Origin: CALHVR01 sp963528625
Lineage (GTDB): Bacteria; Fusobacteriota; Fusobacteriia; Fusobacteriales; Leptotrichiaceae
Direction: 5' to 3'
Assembly: GCA_963528625.1 (NCBI GenBank)
Contig: CAURVQ010000019.1
Location: forward strand, 1 to 27,926
DNA: 27,926 nucleotides
Part shown: positions 14,129 to 23,578 of the stretch, in pieces
Layout of the letters: every line of letters starts with the position of its first letter
Numbering within the stretch: the stretch's first letter is position 1
Made by a program: the position numbers and the translations under genes
Notes under the pieces: model-generated
The model's database searches: none
The model's input: the letters and a program-made list of their open reading frames with translations, nothing else
Told to the model about the DNA's origin: nothing

Positions 14129-15289
14129 TTAGAATGTATATTTTAATCCAACTGAACCGTAAGGAATAAATCCTTTTTGTCCATATTTTGTACCAACATA
14201 TCTCATCCCAATTTCTGGGAATATAGTTATATTATTTATTGTGTAATTATATTTAAGTCCTGTTTCAACTGACCAATAAACCGCTTTTTCTGTTTCTGTT
14301 TTATTAGCAATCGTACTTACATAATTACTTTGACCTAATCTACCTTTAAGCTTAAATTCTAAATTGTCATAAGTAAATATAGTTCCAACCCCTACACCAT
14401 AATATGTATGGCTTCTATCTATTACAAAACTAGAAGTTCCTCCTTCTATTTTAGCTATTTCTTGATCTGCTTTTGTTATTGCTGCATCTACTCCACCATT
14501 TATGTCTGTTTTTAATTGATTTAGGTTTTGACCTGCAACTTCATATAATTTTGAAACTTTAGTAAAATCATCTTTTACACTATCAAATCCATTTGTTGCA
14601 GTAAAGAAAGCTGCAAATTTCTCAAATGCTGTTTTAAATTCATCATTAGCTATATGACCACCAGTATAAGCATTTGCTAAAGCTGCCGTTCCTGCTCCTA
14701 TATCTGTGTTGCTATCATTATAATTTGTTTTAAGAGCACTCATTACAAGCCCTATATTTGATATTTCCCCATCTAAATTTTCAGCTTTTATAGTATTTTG
14801 TAATTGTCCAATAGCAACTTTAAGTCTTGTCGGATCTTTTTTCTCAAGTACTGTCAATAATTTTTTGTACGCATCTTTTCTCGTAACTTTATCTTCTACA
14901 AGATCATAAATATTTTTCTCATCCTTAAAAGCTCTCGCAATTTCAACTATTTTAGATGCATCTTCTTCAGTAGCTATATCATTTTTAGCTTTTTCTAAAT
15001 TAGCTTTAAGAGTTTTATATTTTCCCAATCCTGCTTTTGTATTGTTCTCTTTAATTTTTTCATATCCAACGAATGCTTCTCCAGTAATTTTAAAATGTTC
15101 ATTCAAATCATGTCTAATTTCTATACTTTGTTCAAATAAATTTTGATTAAATTTACTATTCAAATATACATTTTTATGCGGTTGAATATTTATCTCTACA
15201 ACTGGTTTTACCCCTTCCATTTTTACATTTGTTCCTACAGTTGTTGCCATAACTACTTGTGGTAGTAGTAAAAATACAATTTTCTTCAT
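14129..15289 (-). CDS. Outer membrane beta-barrel protein with a helical insertion
   Basis: 386 residues. A short signal peptide (MKKIVFLLLPQVVMA before TTVGTN) and a C-terminal strand ending VGLKYTF fit an outer membrane protein recognised by the BAM machinery through its terminal Phe. Amphipathic strands are visible at about 20-85 (HFKITGEAFVGYEKI) and 285-386 (YYGVGVGTIFTYDNLEFKLKGRLGQ, EIGMRYVGTKYG). Between them about 180 residues are helical and rich in Lys, Glu, Ala and Asn, unusual for a loop. I do not recognise a named family. It has its own promoter and terminator, so it is monocistronic. Confidence 0.8.
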   Translation of the reverse strand: MKKIVFLLLPQVVMATTVGTNVKMEGVKPVVEINIQPHKNVYLNSKFNQNLFEQSIEIRHDLNEHFKITGEAFVGYEKIKENNTKAGLGKYKTLKANLEKAKNDIATEEDASKIVEIARAFKDEKNIYDLVEDKVTRKDAYKKLLTVLEKKDPTRLKVAIGQLQNTIKAENLDGEISNIGLVMSALKTNYNDSNTDIGAGTAALANAYTGGHIANDEFKTAFEKFAAFFTATNGFDSVKDDFTKVSKLYEVAGQNLNQLKTDINGGVDAAITKADQEIAKIEGGTSSFVIDRSHTYYGVGVGTIFTYDNLEFKLKGRLGQSNYVSTIANKTETEKAVYWSVETGLKYNYTINNITIFPEIGMRYVGTKYGQKGFIPYGSVGLKYTF

Positions 15290-15330
15290 ACTTTTTCTCC
15301 TAATTTATTTTTATAAAATCATTACACTAT

Positions 15331-15358
15331 ATTATACCATTTTACATAATTTTGTCAA
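15331..15358 (-). promoter_or_regulatory. Promoter of the outer membrane protein gene
   Basis: Minus strand TTGACA (15353-15358), 16 bp, TATAAT (15331-15336). The leader before ATG 15289 is about 35 nt and contains TTAGGAGAAAAAGT as ribosome binding site. Confidence 0.75.
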
Positions 15359-15418
15359 CACATCATTTTTCATTTATTTTTGAACCACCTTTTTTACAAT
15401 TTATCATTTATAAATTTA

Positions 15419-18400
15419 CTATTTTATTTTTATTTTTTTCATACCTAAAAGTTTTACCAATTCTTTTAAAAATTGTTTTGACAAATTAATACCATGTGTT
15501 TTAAATTTTACTATTTCTCTTTTATTATTTTGTTTTATCGCAAAATAAACTACATTTTCTCCACGATATTTTTTTATAATTTCTTTCAATTTTTCGGTAT
15601 TTTCACGACTTTCATTATCTATTAACAAATATAATTTCAAATCTTTTTTTTCATTAATTTCATCAAGCTCAACTATATCATTTAAAATTATTGAATATTT
15701 GCTTCCATCTTGTTTTATCGTTCCTTCAATTAATACAATTTTATCTTCTAATATTTTATACCCTTTTTCAATAAAATCTTTAGGAAAACATATTGTTTCT
15801 ACTATTCCTGTAAAATCCTCTAAATTAAATTTAACCATCGGATCTCCATTTTTAGTAACCATTTTTTTTATATCTTTTATTATTCCAATTAATTTAATTT
15901 TATTATATTTTTCAATTTTATTTCTATTTCTCCAATCATCAAGTTCTGATATTTTAAGATGTTCAATTATTTCTAAAAATCCTTTTTTTGCATTTAACGG
16001 ATGATTTGATACATAAATTCCAAGATAATTTTTTTCATTTTTTAACAATATATTTTGATTAAAATCTTCCATTTTTTCTAAATAAAATTCCTTAACTGTT
16101 TCACTTCTTGCCCCAATCAATAAAGGTTGCAATGCTTCATCTAAATCATATTTTTTCCCTGCCCATTCCAAAATTTTATCTATACTTTCAAATTTTTCTC
16201 TTCTATTTCCAGGCATTCCATCTAAACTTCCTGACAAAATTAGTGATTCTAAATTTTTCTTATTAAGTCCATTTTGTTTCATTCGATACACAAAATCGTC
16301 ATATCTTTTAAATTCTTTTTCATTTCTTACATTTATTAAATCTTCTACAAAATTTAATCCCACACCTTTTATTGCGGTCATTCCAAAACGAATTTTTCCA
16401 TCTTCTACCGTAAATTCATACGATGAAAAATTAACATCTGGCACTAAAATCTCTATCTTTTTCTCTCTAGCTTCATTTATTATAACTGACAATCTATCAA
16501 TATTATACATTTCTGTACTCATTAATGCCGCAAAAAATTCTAGCGTATAATTTGCTTTAAAATAGGCTGTCCAATAAACTATTAACGCATATGCCGCAGA
16601 ATGTGATTTATTAAATCCATATCCTCCAAATTTATCAATTAAATTATAAATATAGTTTGCTTTCTCTTTTTTCACTCCTTTTGCTGTAGCTTTCGTCACA
16701 AATTTTTCTCTATTTTTCTCGATAATTTCCGGGATTTTTTTCCCTATTGCTCTACGTAATTCATCTGCTTCTCCTAAAGAATAATCAGCCATTTCATTTG
16801 CTATTTTCATTACTTGCTCTTGATACAAAATTACTCCATAAGTTTCCTCTAAAATGTTTTTTAACGATTCATCTGGATATTTTATCTTTACACTCGTATT
16901 TTTTGCTGCAATAAAATCATCTACCATTCCACTTCTTAAAGGTCCCGGTCTATAAAGTGCAAGAAGTGCAATTATATCTTCAAATTTCTCAATTTTTACT
17001 TTTTTCATTAAATTTCTAATTCCAAAAGATTCGCACTGAAAAACTCCAAGCGTATCAGCCTTTGTAAATAATTCATATGTCTTTTTGTCATCTAATTTTA
17101 TTTCATTTAACGATATTTTTTCTCCCCGATTTTTTTCTATATTTTCTATCGTTTTTCGTAATACAGTTAAATTTTTCAATCCTAAAAAGTCTATTTTTAA
17201 AACGCCTAAATCTTCCAATTCTTTCATTTGATATTGCGTTGAAGCCATCGCCATTTTACCGTCCGAATATAACGGTATTTCCTCATTTAATTCTTCTTTT
17301 GAAATTACAAGTCCTGCAGCGTGAACTGAAGCATGACGAACCTTCCCCTCAATTCGTTTTGAATAATCAATCATTACTTTTATATCATTATCACGATTAT
17401 ACAATTCTCTTAAACTTTCTATCGTTTCAAGTCCCTCTTGCAATTCCATATTATGTGGAATTAATTTTGCGATAATGTCTACTTTTTTCAAATCAATTCC
17501 TAAAACTCTTCCGACATCACGAATTGCCGCTCTAGCTTTTAAAGTTCCAAAAGTTATAATATGTGCAACATGTTCCTTTCCATATTTTTTTAACACATAA
17601 TCAATTACAATTTCTCTTTGCTCTTGATCAAAATCTATATCAATGTCTGGCATGGAAATTCTTTCTGGATTTAAAAATCTTTCAAAAATAAGATTATATT
17701 CAATAGGATCTATTTCCGTTATATTTAACGCATAAGAAACTAAACTTCCGGCAGCCGATCCTCTTCCAGGCCCTACATAAACACCGTTTTCTCTTGCAAA
17801 TTTTATAAAATCCCAAACTATTATGAAATAACCATTATATCCCATATCATTTATAATTTTTAACTCATACTCTATTCTATCTATAACTTTTTGAGATAAT
17901 TTATTTTTATATTTTTCATTTAGCCCATCATATACAATTTCTCGTAAATACTCTTTTTCTGTTACTCCTTCCGGCAAATCATATTTAGGAAACTTAAACT
18001 CATCAAAATTAAAATCAACCTGACTATTATTTACTATAAATTCAATATTTTTTATTCCTGTTTCAAAAAATTCATCTCCATATTCTACAAATGTCTGCTT
18101 TATTTCATCATATTTTTTTAAATACAAGTCCGTATACTCTTTTTCTTTTGAGTCAAGCGATAATTTATTTCCTTCTTTTATTGATTTCACTATTTTTTGC
18201 AATATCGCTTCATCTTCATTGCAATAACAAACATCATTTGTAAACAAATAATTAGCTTCCAAGTCTTGAATTATCTCAATCAAAGGCTCTCTTATATTGT
18301 TTAATTTTATAGAACTCGGTATTTCAACATAAAAATTTTCTCCAAAATCTATCATTAATTTTTTTAATGACTTTTTAGCTTCTGCATATTTATAGTCAAT

Positions 18401-18817
18401 CAAACTTTGGACACTTTCGCTATAAATTCCTCCAGATAAAACAAATAATCCGTCCGAAAACTCTATTAATTCTTCATATTTTATTTTATTTCTTCGTCTA
18501 CTAAAACGACTATATGAAAGTGATGAAAGTTTTGATAAATTTTTGTAGCCAGTTTGATTTTTTGCAATTAGCGTCAACGAATACTCGCCTTCCGATGCCA
18601 ACCCATCTAAATATACTGTCAATCCAATTATGGGCTTTATATTTTCTTTTTTACATTTTTTATAAAATTCAACGACACCAAACATAGCAGTATCTGTTAT
18701 CGCTAAAGTATCAAGTCCAATCTCTTTAGCTTTTTTAATATATTCTTCTATTTTTCCAACACCTTCAAGTAAAGAATATTCTGTTTGTAATTTTAAATGT
18801 ATAAATTTATTCTCCAT
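15419..18817 (-). CDS. dnaE: DNA polymerase III alpha subunit
   Basis: 1132 residues, close to E. coli DnaE (1160). Order of domains: PHP (about 1-270), palm with GRGSAAGS (351-358) and the catalytic PDIDIDFD (390-397), HASVHAAG, the fingers with ALYRPGPLRSGMVDDFI and GYGFNKSHSAAYA, a helix-hairpin-helix region (FGMTAIKGVG) and an OB fold near 980-1070 (IKLIGIIKDIKKMV). No proofreading exonuclease domain is present, so this is DnaE and not PolC. PHP residues that bind metal in active homologues are changed here (QTEYS where E. coli has HSDYS), suggesting a structural role. Ribosome binding site GAGGAGGTG lies 10 nt before the ATG. Last gene of the hydrolase-iscS-HAD-dnaE run. Confidence 0.95.
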   Translation of the reverse strand: MENKFIHLKLQTEYSLLEGVGKIEEYIKKAKEIGLDTLAITDTAMFGVVEFYKKCKKENIKPIIGLTVYLDGLASEGEYSLTLIAKNQTGYKNLSKLSSLSYSRFSRRRNKIKYEELIEFSDGLFVLSGGIYSESVQSLIDYKYAEAKKSLKKLMIDFGENFYVEIPSSIKLNNIREPLIEIIQDLEANYLFTNDVCYCNEDEAILQKIVKSIKEGNKLSLDSKEKEYTDLYLKKYDEIKQTFVEYGDEFFETGIKNIEFIVNNSQVDFNFDEFKFPKYDLPEGVTEKEYLREIVYDGLNEKYKNKLSQKVIDRIEYELKIINDMGYNGYFIIVWDFIKFARENGVYVGPGRGSAAGSLVSYALNITEIDPIEYNLIFERFLNPERISMPDIDIDFDQEQREIVIDYVLKKYGKEHVAHIITFGTLKARAAIRDVGRVLGIDLKKVDIIAKLIPHNMELQEGLETIESLRELYNRDNDIKVMIDYSKRIEGKVRHASVHAAGLVISKEELNEEIPLYSDGKMAMASTQYQMKELEDLGVLKIDFLGLKNLTVLRKTIENIEKNRGEKISLNEIKLDDKKTYELFTKADTLGVFQCESFGIRNLMKKVKIEKFEDIIALLALYRPGPLRSGMVDDFIAAKNTSVKIKYPDESLKNILEETYGVILYQEQVMKIANEMADYSLGEADELRRAIGKKIPEIIEKNREKFVTKATAKGVKKEKANYIYNLIDKFGGYGFNKSHSAAYALIVYWTAYFKANYTLEFFAALMSTEMYNIDRLSVIINEAREKKIEILVPDVNFSSYEFTVEDGKIRFGMTAIKGVGLNFVEDLINVRNEKEFKRYDDFVYRMKQNGLNKKNLESLILSGSLDGMPGNRREKFESIDKILEWAGKKYDLDEALQPLLIGARSETVKEFYLEKMEDFNQNILLKNEKNYLGIYVSNHPLNAKKGFLEIIEHLKISELDDWRNRNKIEKYNKIKLIGIIKDIKKMVTKNGDPMVKFNLEDFTGIVETICFPKDFIEKGYKILEDKIVLIEGTIKQDGSKYSIILNDIVELDEINEKKDLKLYLLIDNESRENTEKLKEIIKKYRGENVVYFAIKQNNKREIVKFKTHGINLSKQFLKELVKLLGMKKIKIK

Positions 18818-18863
18818 TAATTCATCACCTCCTCATTTCATTAAATTAAACTAATTAAAATTA

Positions 18864-19641
18864 TTATTCAAAATATTTGTTTAATATGTATAAAATTCCA
18901 TCTTCATCATTCGTTAATGTTATTCTATCATGTGAAAATTTTTCTTTTAATTTTTCATCAGCATTTCCCATTAAATATCCATATTTTACAGTTTTTAACA
19001 TTTCCAAATCATTCCACTGATCTCCAAAAGCCATAGCTTCTTCCGTAGTTAAATTAAACCTTTTTAACATTTCTAACACTCCAAGACCTTTATTTGATCC
19101 TTTAGGCAATACTTCTAAATATGAAGGACTTGAAAAAACATAATTCAACTCATCTATTTTTTCTTCCAACTCTTTTTTCAACTCAACCAACCTTGTGTTT
19201 TCACCTATAAATAACCCTTTTGTTGAAGTTTTACCTTTATAATTTTCAAAATTTTCTACAATATAAGGAACTCCAGATTTTTTTGCATATATCAGTCCTT
19301 CTTTACTTTCACTATCTATATACATTTCATCTTTATAATATAAATTCAAATGAACTTTACTTTGTCGTGATATATCTATTATTTTTTTCACTAATTCCGG
19401 ATTTATAGCTTTTTCATATAAAATTTCTCCTGTATTAGGGTCTACTATCATCCCTCCATTATAATGTATTGTTGGTTCCTTCACAACTTCAATATAATCT
19501 AAACATTCTCCCTGTGGAAATACATATTTTTACTCCTTTATCACTTAATTCTTTTAACTTCTGTTTTAATTTTTCAGATAAAGTTCTATCGCTTCTTAAT
19601 AAAGTACCGTCCATATCCATAAAAATCGCTTTTATTCCCAC
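18864..19641 (-). pseudogene. HAD-superfamily (Cof-type) phosphatase, frameshifted
   Basis: The true start is GTG 19641, seven bases after AGGAGG. The first 50 codons encode motif I (IFMDMDGTLL) and motif II (ISTGR) but end at TGA 19489-19491 shortly after GRMFRLY. The rest continues in another frame: in that frame the sequence before codon 19484 reads CLDYIEVVKEP, joining naturally to TIHYNGGMI, the family cap-domain entry, then motif III (SNKG) and motif IV (GDQWNDLEML). The break sits in ATGTTTAGATTATA; a short deletion between TTAGA repeats or a one-base error would explain it. A whole protein would be about 260 residues, normal for Cof-type sugar-phosphate phosphatases. It could be a real mutation or a sequencing error. 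Confidence 0.82.
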
Positions 19642-19678
19642 AATCGTTCCTCCTAAAATTAATAATCTTTAATGCTTT

Positions 19679-20836
19679 CTAATTTTTTCTCTCAATTTCA
19701 ACTACTTCTTTTAGCTTTTCTACAAAATAATCCACTTCATCTATTGTATTGTATCTCCCTAAACTTATTCTAAATGTACTTTTCAAATCATTCTCATCTA
19801 AGCCCATCGCTTTTAATACATGTGAATCTTCTTGAGCTCCAGACATACAAGCTGAACCTCCACTCACACAAATATTTCTCATATCAAGTCCAATTAACAA
19901 TGTTTGAATATCACATCCTTTTACTGTAATACTTGCTACATTTCCTATTCTTTGTACTAATTCTCCGTTAATTTTTACATCTTCAATCTCAGTTTTCACT
20001 TTTTTTTCCAAATACGAAAGTAATTCTTTTTCACTTTTCATGGTTTCCATCATATTTTTTGAAATTTCTTCAAGTGCCACACCTAAAGCTAAAATTCCGT
20101 TCACATTTTCCGTTCCTGCTCTACGGTTTCTCTCTTGACTCCCTCCAAATATCTCTTTTTTTACAAAAAATCTCTTATCTAAAAATACAAATCCTGTCCC
20201 TTTTAAGCCATAAAACTTATGTGCTGTCGCTGTCAATGCTCCTATATTCAATTCTTTAATATTTATCTCTTGTTTTCCTACCGCTTGAACTGCATCCGTA
20301 TGAAATAAAATATTTTTATTTTTTAATATTTCTCCAATCTCTTTTATTGGTTGAACTACACCAGTTTCATTATTTGCATACATTATAGATACAATTATTG
20401 TTTCATCTGTAATTTCATTTTTTAATTGCTCTAAGTCAATCACTCCATTTTCTGTCACATCAAGATATGTCACACGAAAGCCGTCTTTTTCAAGTTGTCG
20501 ACATGTATCTAACACTGTCGGATGCTCAATTTTACTCGTAATTATATGATTTCCTTTTTCTCTGTAAAAATTACTTGCCCCTTTTAAAATCAAATTATTT
20601 CCTTCTGCCCCACCTGATGTAAAAATTATTTCACTATTTTCCACACCAAAATGACGAGCTACAATTCCTCTCGTTTTCTCTAAAATTCCTTTCACTCTTT
20701 GACCCATTCTGTGAGTTGAAGATGGATTTCCATAGCTTTCAGTATACGACTTTGTCACTTCTTCAATCACTTTTGGTAATGGTTTTGTAGTTGCCGCATT
20801 ATCAAAATATATAGTTTCATTTTTTATTTCACTCAT
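19679..20836 (-). CDS. iscS: Cysteine desulfurase (IscS/NifS family)
   Basis: About 385 residues from ATG 20836 (site AAAGGA; the ATG seven codons upstream has none). It is a PLP enzyme converting cysteine to alanine and giving a persulfide for Fe-S clusters and thio-modification of tRNA. Visible: YFDNAATT at the N-terminus, EHPTVLD with the cofactor-stacking His (about 105), NNETG, HTDAVQAVGK, the PLP lysine in TATAHKFYG (Lys about 207) and the catalytic loop SACMSGAQEDSHVL (Cys about 330). The loop form, with SG after Cys, is that of the NifS/IscS group. No iscU is adjacent. It follows the hydrolase gene closely. Confidence 0.93.
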   Translation of the reverse strand: MSEIKNETIYFDNAATTKPLPKVIEEVTKSYTESYGNPSSTHRMGQRVKGILEKTRGIVARHFGVENSEIIFTSGGAEGNNLILKGASNFYREKGNHIITSKIEHPTVLDTCRQLEKDGFRVTYLDVTENGVIDLEQLKNEITDETIIVSIMYANNETGVVQPIKEIGEILKNKNILFHTDAVQAVGKQEINIKELNIGALTATAHKFYGLKGTGFVFLDKRFFVKKEIFGGSQERNRRAGTENVNGILALGVALEEISKNMMETMKSEKELLSYLEKKVKTEIEDVKINGELVQRIGNVASITVKGCDIQTLLIGLDMRNICVSGGSACMSGAQEDSHVLKAMGLDENDLKSTFRISLGRYNTIDEVDYFVEKLKEVVEIERKN

Positions 20837-20859
20837 TTTTATTCCTTTATTTTTCATTT

Positions 20860-21762
20860 TTATAAATCTGATTTATTTAACCAATCCAAAATTTCCTCAT
20901 AAATTTGATTTTTATTAATTTCATTTAATGACTCATGTCTCCCATTTTCATTTTCAAATATCGTTATAGTTCTTCGTTTTTTCCTCAATTTTTTAAATAT
21001 TTTATTAAGTAATTTCACATTTACAACTTTATCTTCCGTTCCATAAATATTTAAAATATGTATATTCTCATTCAATTTTTTATAATTTTTATTTATAAAT
21101 AACATCATTTTAAATATTCCACTATAAAATTTAGGTGTCACTGAATAGCCACAATTTTCGTCTTCTTTAAATTTTTTAGCTTCCTCAATATCACGTGTTA
21201 GCCAACTGGCGTTATTTTCATCAAGTTTTGTAAAATATTTTTTATATTTTCTAAATTGTAAATTAAAAATTGATTTTTTAGGAAAATAAAGTATTCTTTC
21301 AAACAATGTCACAAAATATCCAAATCTGGCTTTTACTTTTCCTATAAGTGGAAATCCAGATAAAATCAAGTACTTAAACTGTTTTTTTATTGCAAGTTCT
21401 GTCGCAATAAGCGAACCCATACTATGTCCTAAAATTACAGTATTTTCTCTGCTCACTTGACTTGTATTAATCAAATTTTTGAAAAACATATCAATATCAT
21501 CAAATACATTTTTTATCCCTTTTTTACCAAAATCTCCGTATTCTCCAGTCCTTAACTCTCCATGCCCTCTAATTTCCATAATAAAAGTGTTATAGCCATT
21601 TTCTGCCAAGTATTCTCCAAAGTTTATATATCTGTAAACAGGTTCTACCATTCCGTGAAATATTATCACATTTTTCTTTTTCCCTTTTTCTGCTATTTTT
21701 GATTTAAAATACAAATAAGGTATTTGTTTTTTATCAAAACTTTCAAAATATTTTTTCTCCAT
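20860..21762 (-). CDS. Alpha/beta hydrolase, monoacylglycerol lipase / lysophospholipase-like
   Basis: About 300 residues from ATG 21762 (AAAGGA upstream). The oxyanion segment VIIFHGMVEP, the strand NTFIMEIRGHGE, the nucleophile elbow LGHSMGS, the acid in IYGTEDKVV and the His in NENGRHESLN give a complete Ser-Asp-His triad in the order of the Hydrolase_4 (lysophospholipase) family. No signal peptide, so cytoplasmic. Substrate cannot be fixed; lysophospholipids or monoacylglycerols are likely. First gene of the run to iscS, the HAD gene and dnaE, divergent from guaA. Confidence 0.85.
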   Translation of the reverse strand: MEKKYFESFDKKQIPYLYFKSKIAEKGKKKNVIIFHGMVEPVYRYINFGEYLAENGYNTFIMEIRGHGELRTGEYGDFGKKGIKNVFDDIDMFFKNLINTSQVSRENTVILGHSMGSLIATELAIKKQFKYLILSGFPLIGKVKARFGYFVTLFERILYFPKKSIFNLQFRKYKKYFTKLDENNASWLTRDIEEAKKFKEDENCGYSVTPKFYSGIFKMMLFINKNYKKLNENIHILNIYGTEDKVVNVKLLNKIFKKLRKKRRTITIFENENGRHESLNEINKNQIYEEILDWLNKSDL

Positions 21763-21790
21763 TTTTATTCCTTTACTTTTCATTTATTTT

Positions 21791-21796
21791 ATTATA
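21791..21796 (-). promoter_or_regulatory. Probable -10 box of the hydrolase-iscS-HAD-dnaE run
   Basis: Minus strand TATAAT 21791-21796; the upstream -35 is weak (TTTATA at a 16-bp distance). About 30 nt before the hydrolase start. Confidence 0.45.
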
Positions 21797-21828
21797 ACAA
21801 ATTTTACAATTCTATAAAAGGATTTTTA

Positions 21829-21857
21829 TTGATTTATAGCTTAAAATTATGTATAAT
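21829..21857 (+). promoter_or_regulatory. guaA promoter
   Basis: TTGATT (21829-21834), 17 bp, TATAAT (21852-21857), about 45 nt before the guaA start codon. Divergent from the hydrolase promoter. I see no guanine riboswitch in the short leader. Confidence 0.7.
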
Positions 21858-21902
21858 TTATGTAATTAAAATAAAAATAAACTTTATAGATAGAGGTGTA
21901 AT

Positions 21903-23456
21903 GTGAAAGATAAAAAAGAAAAAATTATTATTGTTGACTTTGGGTCACAATATACGCAATTAATCGCAAGAAGAATTAGAGAAATGGAAGTTTACTGTGA
22001 AATTGTACCGTTAATTAACATTGAAAAAATTAAATCTGGAGAAGATAAAGTTAGAGGTATTATTTTATCTGGTGGGCCAGCTTCAGTGTACGAAAAAGAT
22101 GCTCCGACTGTTGATAAAGCCGTGTTTGATTTAGGACTTCCTATTTTAGGAATTTGCTACGGAATGCAATTAATTACGCATTTAAACGGAGGAAAAGTAG
22201 AAAAAGCTGATTCAAGAGAATTTGGAAAAGCTATACTTGAAGTAAATGACACATCTTGTCCGTTATTCAAAGACATTCAAAAAAAATCTAATATTTGGAT
22301 GAGCCATAATGATCACATTACTCAATTACCTGATGGATTTGAAATTGTAGCAAAAACTGACTCTTCAATCGCTGCAATCACTAATAATAAAGGAATTTAC
22401 GCATTACAATTTCATCCGGAAGTTGTTCACTCAGAATGCGGAACAGAAATTATTGAAAACTTTGTATTTAACATTTGTAAATTAGAAAAAAACTGGAAAA
22501 TTACAAGTTTCATTGAAGAGAAAACGAAAGAAATAAAAAATATTGTTAAAGACGAGCATGTTTTACTAGCACTTTCTGGAGGAGTTGACTCTTCTGTTGC
22601 TGCCGTTCTTATTAACAATGCCATTGGAAAACAGTTGACTTGTATGTTCGTAGACACAGGGCTTTTAAGAAAAGATGAAGGTAAAAAAGTATTAGAATAC
22701 TACCAAAAAAACTTTGACTTAAATGTTGTATTCGTTGATGCTAAAGACAGATTTTTAAATAAATTAAAAGGTGTGGACGAGCCTGAAGCTAAACGAAAAA
22801 TAATTGGACACGAATTTATAGAAGTATTTAACGAAGAAATTAGAAAATTAAAAGGGCAAGAAGGAGCAAAATTTTTAGCACAAGGGACAATTTATCCCGA
22901 TGTTATTGAATCTCAATCAATCAAAGGTCCTTCACATACAATCAAATCACACCACAATGTTGGAGGATTACCAGAAGATTTACAATTTGAATTATTAGAG
23001 CCTTTAAAAGAATTATTTAAAGATGAAGTTAGAAAAGTTGGAAAAGAATTGGGATTACCTGATGCAATTATAAATAGACATCCGTTCCCAGGTCCGGGAC
23101 TTGGAATTAGAGTAATTGGAGAAGTTACTGCTGAAAAAGTTAAAATTTTACAAGAAGCTGACGACATTTTCATTAACGAATTAATCGCTAATGATTTATA
23201 CGGTAAAGTAGATCAAGCATTTGTTACTTTATTGCCGGTAAAAACGGTAGGAGTTATGGGAGATCAAAGAACATACGAATATGTTGCTGCAATCCGTTCA
23301 GTAAATACTATTGACTTTATGACTGCCACTTGGTCAAAACTTCCGTACGAATTTTTAGGTGATGTAGCTAACAAAATTATAAACAATGTAAATGGAATTA
23401 ATAGAATTGTATACGATATTTCATCAAAACCCGCCGCTACGATTGAGTGGGAGTAA
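21903..23456 (+). CDS. guaA: GMP synthase (glutamine-hydrolysing)
   Basis: 517 residues, normal for GuaA, which aminates XMP to GMP. Start is GTG at 21903: the preceding ATG at 21901 is followed at once by TGA, and AGAGGTG provides the ribosome binding site. The amidotransferase domain (1-190) has the nucleophile in GICYGMQL (Cys 85) and HPEV (His 171, Glu 173). The ATP pyrophosphatase domain starts with the P-loop ALSGGVDSSVAA (about 225-231). The C-terminal dimerisation domain ends IVYDISSKPAATIEWE, the family terminus. It appears monocistronic; no strong terminator is visible downstream. Confidence 0.96.
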   Translation: MKDKKEKIIIVDFGSQYTQLIARRIREMEVYCEIVPLINIEKIKSGEDKVRGIILSGGPASVYEKDAPTVDKAVFDLGLPILGICYGMQLITHLNGGKVEKADSREFGKAILEVNDTSCPLFKDIQKKSNIWMSHNDHITQLPDGFEIVAKTDSSIAAITNNKGIYALQFHPEVVHSECGTEIIENFVFNICKLEKNWKITSFIEEKTKEIKNIVKDEHVLLALSGGVDSSVAAVLINNAIGKQLTCMFVDTGLLRKDEGKKVLEYYQKNFDLNVVFVDAKDRFLNKLKGVDEPEAKRKIIGHEFIEVFNEEIRKLKGQEGAKFLAQGTIYPDVIESQSIKGPSHTIKSHHNVGGLPEDLQFELLEPLKELFKDEVRKVGKELGLPDAIINRHPFPGPGLGIRVIGEVTAEKVKILQEADDIFINELIANDLYGKVDQAFVTLLPVKTVGVMGDQRTYEYVAAIRSVNTIDFMTATWSKLPYEFLGDVANKIINNVNGINRIVYDISSKPAATIEWE

Positions 23457-23578
23457 TAAGTGAAATTGATAAAATCTTTTATTTATTAATTTTGTATCAT
23501 ACTTAGTTTTATACAATAATACTATTTTATAAAATATTTACCAAAAGAATAATATAGATGTGAAAAGAACATACACTA

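Noticed and set aside
18864..19484. A complete 206-residue HAD protein starting at GTG 19484
   Set aside because: It would lack the catalytic DxD motif, which is found just upstream in another frame behind a good ribosome binding site; the frameshift explanation is better.
21858..21902. Guanine riboswitch before guaA
   Set aside because: Only about 40 nt separate the presumed transcript start from the GTG, too short for a purine aptamer, and no conserved loop sequences are visible.
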